DNA of 64,000 nt from Liminaster sp017519885. GTDB lineage: Bacteria > Bacteroidota > Bacteroidia > Bacteroidales > UBA3663. The stretch's first letter is position 1; the number at the start of each line of letters is the position of its first letter. Position numbers and translations under genes: made by a program. The stretch spans positions 23,867 through 87,866 of the forward strand of contig JAFWRO010000011.1 of assembly GCA_017519885.1 (NCBI GenBank), written 5' to 3'. This document shows positions 53,101 through 60,800 of the stretch, in pieces. Under the pieces are notes generated by a model. The model was not told where the DNA came from. It saw only the letters and a program-made list of their open reading frames with translations, and did no database searches.

Positions 53101-53861
53101 TTGAGCGCACTCTTCACCTCGTCGGCATCGACCTTCTTGCCGGTCTTGACGTTGTAGAAATTCTTCTGCTTCCAGATGTCATCCAGGTAGTGGTAGGCAT
53201 CATAGTTGTCGTATTGCTTTCCTTCCGGCCTTTGGGCGGCGATGCTGGCCTTACCATCCTTGGGACGCGACACCGAGAAGTTCCTCCAGTTGGGCAGACC
53301 ATGCTTGGTGGTATAGCTGAAGTCGGGCAACTCGGCGACCAGCGAGAGCGGCTTGTCGTAGGTGCCGTTGTTGTCGGTATCCCAAAAGCCTTTCAGCTTG
53401 ATTGACGACACGCCCAGCTTGATGCTTTTCTGCGTCAAGAACACACGTACGATCTCCATGGCGATGTCGCCCTCCTCCTCGAAATAGATGGGTTTGAGGG
53501 TGACGTAGTCCGAGCTCGTGTTGCTGAACTTGATCTCATCGTTGCCGAAGCCCGGGTCAAGCCCGTCGCCATCGACACCCTTGAGCGATGCGATCTCGAT
53601 GTCCTCCGACTCCTCACCCATGAAATTCGACATCGACGTTGCTGTCGAAAGGTAAAGCTTCGAGGGATAGAGCACATCGTTGATGCCGCTGTAGTTGATG
53701 AAGGGTATCTTCAGATCGACGTAGGGCTGCACCGGAGTCACATCGCTATAGCTGACTATCTCGTAGTAGAACTCGATGTTGTCGTTGTCGTCGGCCTTCA
53801 CGGCAGCGGGAAGGGACGCCAGCACCAGCGTCAGCAATAAGAACAGTTTGGTTGGTTTCAT
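44139..53861 (-). CDS. Giant secreted LamG/Fn3 surface protein, intact copy
   Basis: 3,240 residues. Signal peptide (about 1-23); unique N-terminal region to about 580; Fn3-like domain (about 584-690, 'GEVRLSWESEINSDLTVDYTIERR'). Carboxypeptidase-regulatory-like units lie at about 690-715 and 1020-1100 ('YPVEGVKFFIDG...VSDVNGNFTLSVPIGNHYLHAAKDGHTF'). LamG 1 is at about 724-940, a Big_5-like Ig at about 2134-2180 ('GVLGLGESIYLTFNEDI'), and LamG 2 at about 2384-2554 ('YAFECWFRG...HHIALNVRR'). The final tail is 'FDLFGRRV...LPKGVYMRNGEKLIVK', T9SS-like. It looks like a cell-surface adhesin or glycan-binding protein. It shares order and wording with the gene upstream and has no promoter of its own in the 68-nt gap. 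Stop is TAG. Confidence 0.88.
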   Translation of the reverse strand: MKPTKLFLLLTLVLASLPAAVKADDNDNIEFYYEIVSYSDVTPVQPYVDLKIPFINYSGINDVLYPSKLYLSTATSMSNFMGEESEDIEIASLKGVDGDGLDPGFGNDEIKFSNTSSDYVTLKPIYFEEEGDIAMEIVRVFLTQKSIKLGVSSIKLKGFWDTDNNGTYDKPLSLVAELPDFSYTTKHGLPNWRNFSVSRPKDGKASIAAQRPEGKQYDNYDAYHYLDDIWKQKNFYNVKTGKKVDADEVKSALNLHDHYDYHRYYIFHSDEQLPASKTGDFGVYPVSAETAGRDSMVLSPKVSNRDEIVVYFTGGIDIDAHNFVYNEEAHSTYALRTFVDEGGHYDTKIFDYAEDEELGTGATHIKTCLYGEPEEIVIPGCYYPDMVDATPDMWSKSFKLRWHPMSESGRNGFKDGKWYIFRYAKEQGESTRKLVATCPFDQVGYTDVVDDANLTYVYEVCFSRNAWGAPKQPISDLTAKVEERIVREFPIDLEAESGADRVKLKWSHSRIKNGSTVFTIWHRLDPEASWEQLATVDESSKLRHTYTHVIEDVLDKEQPHYYKVDIALIDTVFAEEANAKILGGSCVKTFSASKGLYAGEVRLSWESEINSDLTVDYTIERRLLGTNDAFQKIHEMNGVGTFFSYSDKNVQAGSYYEYRVTSCFITETGEMSSRISLNDVGFSLSTGTVSGRIVYGTGQAVEGVKVRMTKNDGDSEEARTQYYAMRVSNLGAGLQLTRPADDLRQLYNQPGGFTTQFWARIDEDIADFIGFTGNLTPMICEMEGGCSLMAKLNADGSYSLQLRKADGTMVDTDLSIEADRYYNFALGRNAQGWSVRLIDADRQVKTFETQDNSAISLASDSASICFGTDVNNSLENTFLGYFDEVRIWSRFLSDDDLLGNYDHPLIGTETDLQMYWNLDENVPNQRTAYDYSSTNGRRNEWHGLLKNGTYTTASVVPIDYLGLYGITNSQGNYVIKGIPFKSDGTNYVVRPTMGLHDFEDHFQTVFISSTSLVHDGVNFTDVSSFPVKGRVMYEGTDYPVEGVKFFIDGVAAKRAGKEVVSDVNGNFTLSVPIGNHYLHAAKDGHTFLNGGRYPADPNQLGTTWLVEDSISGLLFTDQTLVNISGRICGGSEEKGKDLGLGLSKNNIGQAVVTLSSTRSLNVVSRLNEAGVPVQEYNEQQRPVEGASKDVNSRAYITGGRSNDATNRVVITTDSLTGEFSIMVPPVRYRVESIVVPSNKDITFNNLPYLNPDPTTFYVAYDSLQDKEYRYNLPFVRSYQAPPIVEVTDARYDRRKIGVFGDSLYNYVPLEGTDTIPIPLYQLKNGKIDYTFGYPVYRMGEASRFQISVQEEYRNFDNPDSTIVSHVPIKGAALHVVNEGSASVGVGYADDNLGERVLTTDSLATDSMGYAIYEWGVGLPNVQAPHTLGLNLTMTIDGRTYDWEQNGQFKYITLGMLSMGNDFVTEGPDQVQMVLRDPPGSNSYAKIEKGSSTANFTEWTVTGYVNRQKLSGNYGRTITYGDGNVLQLYYNMDRKLKGYDMTLRDGYKGQSVTTVTTTEEFATDSTRQFVGAEGDLFVGSGTNFIVGDARTVDIRRDEQGKYVINCEIETSVSQDFKTSFFYTTYYIKNHLLPEFEHLRNSLLKTVSNPSAQKGNATDHNLYYTSLSPDDPKFGSSNIDKDVWGSQVADESLTTQGPSYWVVYPDNKVTGVFYQDMVQYYNDCIDGWKNILASNEEDKKRSISRGNYFESGDDFKTSDHNLSISGGTSISKSYTYDSVYTAAIHGHFLLTGGFASLKGELTPQIYIKNYSVAGAENWDYKGTTEHNYRTTSFTLRDDDPTDALTIDVLKSQNNWGPVFRTRGGRTSAPYEDEVIAEYFDGKSVLSEKTIAVEQPHLWFDKTSVVNVPGGQRAVFQAHAQNASPTGYDRYFEIGVKEGSNPNNAKIFVAGKEGGGTFLVPADHPLDVQLLVEQTNPAIINYNDLQIYLRSVVQGDPTGTYPVIEDVVPISVTFTKASTPVTVYTSSDVLNTNSQSSFTIGAKEFDRDFKGLQGVDLLYRVSESPDWRLLHGWVTDSTKVDAQHEYLPEGISDVSFSFDIANPRLYPDGPYYFKALTRADFGDTPVTAESEVKTVIKDLSKPKVLGYPEPADGVLGLGESIYLTFNEDIQPLTSPEMSVIVQGTRNGEDFEQKTALQMTGADETAATEASISIDKQSFSGDFWARLQSAGTILQHGADAGSFSLSTTDDGQISVTMRGKTYQAVNRVPMNEKIFFAWSYDAEQGKFSALALSADRTIPLFTGTYVGTYSGFGKIVVGSKLKGTIQNLSLWSIARDPETAAEQRNWSRTSLTPDLIGCWKMDEGHGHLLTDIVLGRHMYAKDATWWLDNVNYSARVDEGQYITMLAPGTLYDDETSDYAFECWFRGEPEQPDSVATLFSTTDGSMHLMYHVDSRSLLMVSDSIAAVINQQGVFDGAWHHIALNVRRVGVSAIYLDGERLTEINQHFIPSMKGKSFTLGASRIFTGYNDMNVAQYETRFPMRGNIDEVRYWSATMDNRLVENRFSRMDSVQSKYVGLALYLPFEEGIYDEYGQQVIRFSTDDKSGNRCQTLAATVTEDSNAPGLREMKRQTALQYNMTQSDRQIYITLNEQASLIEGTTAYITVRNVTDSHGNISDPITWPVFIRQNGLRWNRNSIHLAKGGMEFNSAESVEFTNHGSSTEKWYLENVPTWLNVYISESDRLEPLQTGSLLFALSPSAAVGEYETIVYLVGESGIYEPLLITATIMGQLPQWAYDFVEIGSETMTMTGQMLQNDKLLTNSNSILGAFRGDKLVGKANPVYNAEFDTYFTYLTVYGEPENEGEPLTFRIWDAATGIDHPVVFCSVPTVAFSVNAHHGSHTAPVQWNATDAATQALELNGGWNWISFFVDPFDSTIPSIFGTDRSVAEVKGISSFTRSAGTRWVGQLKSVKVGDMYKVNVVNPKLLTVDGLTHSASEVSVKLNRQWSWIGLTSPYETDVKTAFAEAVPQNGDLVKTNNAFAVYDHGEWFGDLEVLIPGRGYLYYNNGNEKTFHFGTSTSLDGRHAPKRAKEASMFSAVPEGTYSGNMTVIAVVMKHGEIVTDGELASFVGDECRTATSYVEDGLRFLTIPGEGSGAPLNFYFFDGNQLLLADEVLTYRDDDRIGDIDAPFVINLDNAIVGITDIYQPADTEGSTFDLFGRRVRDTESDLRELPKGVYMRNGEKLIVK

Positions 53862-53929
53862 ATTTGGATATGCCTTTTGTTTGCGTTTTTATTCAATTTC
53901 CAATTCCCAATTGTTAATTGTTAATTGTT
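53862..53929. other. Short gap between the giant paralogs
   Basis: 68 nt with an AATTGTTAATTG word array (53907-53929) and no -7 box, which suggests the downstream copy is transcribed with the upstream one. Confidence 0.5.
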
Positions 53930-56900
53930 CTACTTCACTACCTTCTTTCCATTCTGGATATAGACACCCTTGGGCAGCTGGCCGTTCTGTGCGTTCTTGT
54001 CGATGCGACGGCCCAGCACGTCGAAGACGTAGCCTTCGTTGCCCGAACGGTCGGAGCCGATGGCCTCGAGCGAGGTGGGCTGGCCGAGACGGATGATGAG
54101 CGGGGCGGTCACCGTACCGATCATCTTGTTGTCGGCGTAGGTCTCGCTGACGTCGGTGGTGTAGATCTGTCCGTCGAGGGCTACATAGACCTCCACCTTT
54201 CCACCACCCTGGCCGGGGATGTTGAGGTATCGGAGCGACTCTTCGTCGGCCTTGGAAGTGACGAATCGGCATTCGCCATCGACAAAGACAGCCACCTCGC
54301 CATCGCTGACGATTCCACCGTCCTTGCGCACTTCGGCCACCATGGTCATGCTGTTGGGGTACTTGCCCGGGATGACCGTTCCGAAGGCACCGGCAGGCTC
54401 ATCGGAAGTCTGGCGGACTCTCCTGCCCGAGTAGGACGACTGGGAAGGATAGCGGAACGTCTTGCCGGCTGCAGCCTGCGAGAAGTAGAGGTATCCCTGG
54501 CCCGGCGTGATGGCATCGAGCGAACCACGCCAGCGATTGTTCACATAGGTATTGAAGCCCTCCAGGCCCTTCACCATGTCGCCCTCTTCGGGAGCAAGGT
54601 CGGCAAAGGCATCGTCGCTACTGAGGACGTTCGACGAATTGACGCCGATCCAGTTCCAGCCATGCTTGATGGTAACCGGATAATCCTGCGGGTTGATGAT
54701 GGCGCCGATGAACGGCACTTGGGTCAATGAATACCTATCGTAGCCGGCTTTGAAAATCTTGTAGAGCTGACCGACGCCGAGTGTCTGCAGGTTGCCCTGC
54801 CACTGGCCATCGGCAAACGTAGTATAGCCGTCGGCACCCACGATGCGGTCGCTTTCGAGCGGCTCGGCAAAGATCGTGGAAATCTGAGGATCGACTGGAA
54901 CGACGTAGATCGACGACCAGTTCCATCCGCCCTGGAGCGTCAGGTTCTGCATGGCCTCGTGGGAGGCTTCCCAGATGACGGGCTCGGTGAACGAACCGAT
55001 CGACTTGTCCTTCTGGATGACGTAGGGTTCGGGCGTGAGAACCACCGGATAGATGGTGCCCGTCGAGCCATCCCATATCTTGAACTGCACGGGCTTGGCC
55101 TGGTCGGCATCGTTGCAATGGATGGTGAGCAGGACGAACCAGGTGTCGTAGTTCTGGTTGTAGATGGGGGAATTAGCACCCACACAGGCGTCGCCTACAA
55201 AGGCACCCAGCAGGGAGTTCTTATCGAGAATCCGTCCATCGACCTTCAGCTGGCCGATCATGTTCATCACATTGCTGGTGTTGGTGTTGGGGTACCAATC
55301 GGGCAACATGGCCTCGATGGAGACGTCGAGCGGAAGGGGTTCGTAGATGCCATCCTCGCTGACGAGGTAGATCACGTCGGTATAGTGGCCGATGGGGAGA
55401 GCCGGATCGAGCTTGAAGCTGATGGTCTGCTTTCCTTCGCCGGGGCTGAGTGTTCCCTGCAGCTTGTCGGGGATGAGCCAGGCCGGCACATGGGCGATGA
55501 ACCAGGGCTGTGGCGTTCCGCTCAGGTTGTGGATGGAGGCCGACAAGTCCCCAGTACGGCTGATGCTGTAATAGGAGAGCGACCTGTCGTCCCAACCAAT
55601 CGGATTCTGGTTGACCAGCGAGGTCCAGCTGATGGGGTCGCAGTAGTTATCGTGCTCGTCATAGACTTCGCGCACGGTGACGGTCACCTGCTGGCCGTTG
55701 ATGTCCTTCAGGGCATCGGTCAGCTCGAGGTAGATCTCGCGTTCGTTCTTCGTCATCCTGAAGCGCCAGCTGCTGTTGGCGGGAGCCTCCTTGAGGCTGG
55801 GTGCGCTCGCGGCAGCCTTCACGTTCTGGGCCGTCAGGTCGATCTGATGCCCGCTGTGGTTGTTGAGCGAGAACGCAGTGACAACCTGGTTGTATTCGTC
55901 GTAGCTGCTTGCCTCGAAGGGCAGATAGACGGCGAGTCCCTCCTCCTTGGCCTCGATGGTATCGACGCGCTCGTAGATGCGGCTGGCGAGGAGCTGCTGG
56001 CTCAGGGTGGCGCGCCAGTATCTCAGCTCGTCGATGTCGCCACGGAATTTGTTGCCCAGGGTGACGAACTTGCCCACAAGTGTCGGCACATTGGCCGAAG
56101 CGACTTCGGCAATCCGCAGGCCGTCGATCGAGATGCTGGTCGTTCCGAATCGGAGCACGTTCAGCGCCAGGTGGTGCCACTGGCCGTCGAAGTAGTCGGT
56201 CGTGCCAAGGATGGTAGTACGTCCTCCTGCAACAAACTGCAGGCGACCGTTGGAAGTATGAACAATGGCAAGCGAGTCCTTCGAATTCTGCGAACCGGCT
56301 TCGAGCAGACGGATATTGGTCAGTTGTCCCATTTCGCCACGGAACCAGAACTCCAGGGCGTAGTTCGACGTTTCGTCCTCGTAGAGTGTGCCGGGCGAGC
56401 GGAAGGTAAGCTTGGAGGTGCCGTCGAAGTGGGCGGCCTCGTTCTTGTTGTGCAGATACCACTGGGCATCCTTGGCAATCAGATGGCGGCTGCGAACCAG
56501 GTCGCGAACCACATCGCCGTGGCCCTCGTCCATCTTCCAGCAGCCAATCAGGCCACGCGAGGAGGCAGTGCGGGTGAAGTTGCGCTCCTGCAGGGCATCG
56601 GCCATGGTACGCGACACATCCCAGAGCGTCATGTTCTGGATGGTGCCCGTAAGTCGGAGACCGATGGCCAGGCGACCCTCGGCGTTGTACTGAGGCACGA
56701 GGAGGCCGTCGAAGAGCGGGATGGTAGCGTCATCCGCCGCAGCCTGGGCGGCGAAGGTGCTCTGATAGGGATTATAGTTGTAGCTGTAGCTGAGGAACGT
56801 CTTGGTTCCGTCGAGCGGCAGGCTGTTCTGGCTGGTGAACTTCAAGCCGTTGATAGTGACCTCAAGGTGTCCGGCCTTGTCCACGCCGAGCCTGAAGCTG

Positions 56901-57877
56901 TGGTTGCCCTCCCCGTGCTTGAGGATGGTACCCTCGCTGCGCAGGCGCAGCCACATCTCGCCAGCAAAGGGCTGGTTGTTGAGATTGATCGAAGCCTCGG
57001 TCGAAGCTGTCAGGTCGGCGCCGCTCATCTGCAGGGCCGTACCCTGCTCGTAGGAAACGCCGTTCTTCACACCCTTGACGATGATGCTGTAGTCGGGGTC
57101 GGCCACCTCGCGGATGTTCTCGTTGAAGCGGAGCGAAAGCATCTCGCCGATGTCGAGTATGCCGTCGGTCGGTTCGGGCAGGCCGAGGATCTTGGGCTTG
57201 GCGACATCCTTGGCAACAGCCAGCTCGTCGCTGAAAGCGCTGACCGGGGCATCGCCATACTCGCAATAGGTCTCGGCGCGGAAATAATAGCGCCCGTCGG
57301 GGAAGTCGATGGTGTTGCGCATCGAGAGCCTGTAGGTAAGCTCGGCCACGTCCTCGGGCAGGTACTCCAGCTCGGTGTTCTCGGGGTCGCAGGTCCACTC
57401 CTTGAGCACATTCCAGTCGGGCTGGTCTTCATACCTGCTGAGCAGGCGGATGCCCAGGAGGCCACGATACTGGCGATTGAAGTCCTTCAAGGTCAGCACG
57501 AGCGTGGTATCGCTGTTGCAGTTGATGGTCTGCGTGGAGAGGTTGAGCACGATGGGCGAACTGGTAGGCGTGTAGGTGACACTGATGGGCACCACGCTCT
57601 GGAGGACGCCGTACTTGCTGGTCTCGTCGGCCTGCGACTGGGCACGCATGTAGATGCCTATATTCTTGTATTCGAGCACCTCCAGGTTGGTCTGCTCGAA
57701 GCTCATGTCGAGGTCGAGGGTACTGCCGGCAGGCACGAGGAAGGTTCCTCCACCCCGCTTGCCATCGACGGTGATGACAGCGCCATTGACATTGGTCGAA
57801 TCCACCACGCCGATGATGAAGTAGCGGTCGTAGGTGGTGGTGCCGTCGTTCTGCAGGTGCATGGTGAAGTGTGCCTT
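53930..57877 (-). pseudogene. C-terminal part of the second giant protein, beyond a premature TAG
   Basis: In-frame continuation after the TAG at 57878-57880; the frame is uninterrupted for about 1,315 codons. It contains a Big_5-like Ig ('GILDIGEMLSLRFNENI'), LamG 2 ('YALEFWFRGEMGQLTNIRLLEAG', 'WHHLALNVLRFGTTSISIDG') and Ig-like domains. The T9SS-like tail is 'FDVLGRRIDKNAQNGQLPKGVYIQNGKKVVK'. All align with the C-terminal half of the neighbouring 3,240-residue protein. An internal ATG at 57862 could restart translation but would give a product with no signal peptide. Without readthrough this half is lost, along with the sorting tail. Confidence 0.8.
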
Positions 57878-60800
57878 CTAGCCATTGGGCACATTGCTCA
57901 CACTATATTTATCGAACGTGAGGTGTGGCGCATCGACCGGCACGGTAGCTTCGGAGATGACCGTTCCCTTGTTGTAGTACTTCGTTACCACCTCACCTTC
58001 GTAGGGTGAAGAGGTCACGCCGCCGCGTGTGCGGAAGACGGGGGAATAGCCCTGGGTCGAAGTCAGTACATCGACGCTGAGAGCATCGGTGGGATCGTTG
58101 TCGTAAACCGAATAGGATACTGCCTTGCCCGTTATATCACCTTCGAGGTTGCTGGAAATAAGCGAGGCTCCCGAGCGGAAGAATTTGTAGGATACGGGCT
58201 TCGGATTATAGCTTTCGAGATTTTTCTCATACTCTGAAGAAGCGAGATGATAGACTTCGTTATAGCCATAGAAGCCGCCGAGATCGCGTTCCTCCCTCGA
58301 TTGGCTGAATGAGACAGGAGCACCAGCGCTCACCGACAGATTACGCTCGAGCATGTTCCGGCGGATTGCTTCCACCTTGTCCTTCTCGTTCTCGCGCAAT
58401 ACATTCCTCCATTTCTCGATATTGGTGACATAGAAAAGTACCATGTCCTGCAACGTCTCTTTCTGAACCTTGGGCCAGATGGCGGTATAGGATGGACCGA
58501 CACTCACATTGTCGTCGTCAGAAGCCTGCTCACCCCAAATAGTCTGGTCGTTATTACGAGAACCGAACCGGGGGTCGGTGGTGTCGAGTGTGGTGAGATA
58601 GATGATATGGTCTGTGTTGTTTCCAGCCTGACGAGCGGCCTCCAATTCTGCCGGAGTGACGGTGGTGAGCAGGTCGCGCATATAGGTTTGCATCTGCGGG
58701 ATAAGGGTATTCTCCACATGGTCGGCCGTATAGATGAAGCGGGAGGCTATGTCGTCGGACATGGTTTTATTCTCGATGCAATCGATATAGAATCGGCCAT
58801 TGGCATCGACCTGGACAATCACGCTCTCCACATCGCCGATAATTATATTGCTGCTGCTGCCGAAGAAGAGGTCGGCAGGAGCTCCGACAAATTCGGGCAG
58901 GTTACTGGTTGTGACGTCTTCATCATAGCAGGTTGCACGATTTATATCGAAGAACAGTCCGCCTTCCTCAATCAGATTGAAAGCCGACAAATCGTTACTT
59001 TCGTTGAGGCTGAACCTGTCATGGGGGTCCATGTTATGTTCGCTCTGTCCCTCAAATACCAAAGCCTTCTGTACTTCATGGGTGTATTGTTCCGAATCCA
59101 AAATTTCTTGAAGTGAGAAGGAAGCATTTGGATAGGCTGCGGTCAACCATTTTGCGGCTGAGCCAATTGCCTTCATCAAGGCTCTCTTTGCGCCTTCAGG
59201 ACTGACAACGTACTGAGCAGCGCCACCAGTACCCGCAAGTTTCTCATCGGCTAACCAGCCGTCTGCCTTATTGAAGTTCAACTTGGTGGTCACGAAGTTC
59301 TCGACAATGCGCAGATAGGTTACCGTGCATCGTATGGCCGTACCACGTCTTATATCCTGGGTACTTCCACCCGTTGCCTTGATAATCCATTGGTTCTGAT
59401 GCATGACCTTCTTGTGGAAGGTAGCACTCGAGTTCGACCCAGGCGGATCTCTCAGCACGTATTCCACCTGGTCGGGGCCTTTGGTGATGTAGTCGTTGCC
59501 ATGGGTGAGGTCACCCAGAACGATGACTCTGAACTTGCCGTTCTGGTCCCATTCGTAGGTTTTCTCATCGATCTCGAAGGTGATGTTCAAGCCGAGCGTA
59601 TGATCATCGAGGACATTGGGCAGACCTGTACGGAACGAATAGGAAGCAATGCCTTCCTCGTCGGTGCTGATGGTGTCGGCTACCGACGGATCGACCATCT
59701 GACCGCGCTGCTCACCCTTGTAATAGAACGACTTGTTAGCGCTGAACTCGTTGTTGATGCGGATGGAAGCTTTGGCAACAGGATCCTTATAGATGCGTAT
59801 ATCGGTGGGGTTGTCGTAGTTCTGGTACTTTTCGGATATACGCATCACGTAGTAGTAACTCTTGCCCTGAGCCAGAATCGGATGTCCGAAGGTGTATTCG
59901 ACAACATCATCGTCGGTGATCTTGTAGGCCAGCACCGAGTCTGCATCACCGGTTCTGTTGTAATAGGGCACCCATTTCTCGCCGAACGCCTTCTTGTCTT
60001 CGTTGCGCGCATCCACCACCTCCATTTCTGGTGCCGAGCGGTAGTTCTGCTTCAGGGCAGCGGCATACTTGAAGTAGAGGGTGTTGATCGAGTCGTAGCT
60101 GATCGAGTCGGTGAGAATATCGAGCTGGGTGGCATCGACAGTGGGCAATTCGGTGAACTGGATGCTGGTGTTGGAGGGCACCTTGACTTCGGTTACATTG
60201 AAGACTACAGGCGGCAGCTTCACGGCGAATTCGCCCGTCTTGCGGTCGGTGGTGATGTGGATGTAGCGGGTCGCGTCGGCCGTCTTACCGCCCGAAACGT
60301 AGGCCTCAGACTCCACCTGATCGGTGGGCGAATCCAATGCTGCATTGTCGGCCACGGGGTATGGCACGATGATGCCGTCCTCGACCACCTCCTCGATGTT
60401 CATCGGGTAGCCGGCATCGAGTGTGATCTCGGCCGTGCCGATGTTGTTCTTGCTATCGCCGAAGCCTAAAGGCTTCTCGGTCTCGGTGGGACCACCGCAG
60501 ACACGTCCGGCAATGGTGACCAGCGTCTCGTCGGTGAAGCGCAGGCCGGTCACCTCCTTTTCGAAGGTGAACGTGGTGATCTCGTCGTTGGGGTCGGCGG
60601 GATAACGACCTCCGTTGGTGAAGGTGTGACCGTCCTTGCGAATCTCGATGAAGTGCTTGCCGATGGGCACCGAGATCTGGAACTTGCCCTCGACGTCGGT
60701 CTTGGCCGACTCGCCATCGTTCATGACGATCTGACCATCGACATACAGGTCGGCACCCTCCACGGGATAGCGCGTGCCCTTGTAGAACGCCTGTCCGCTC

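Noticed and set aside
57878..57880. TAG read as glutamine (alternative genetic code)
   Set aside because: ApeP-like (28235), DUF4286 (35901) and both giant genes (44139, 53930) end in TAG at natural positions, so TAG is a normal stop here.
54959..58009. Long antisense open frame of 1,016 codons, and others opposite the giant genes (45729-48437, 49449-51296)
   Set aside because: These mirror GC-rich codon bias of the minus-strand genes. They show no domain text, signal peptide or promoter.
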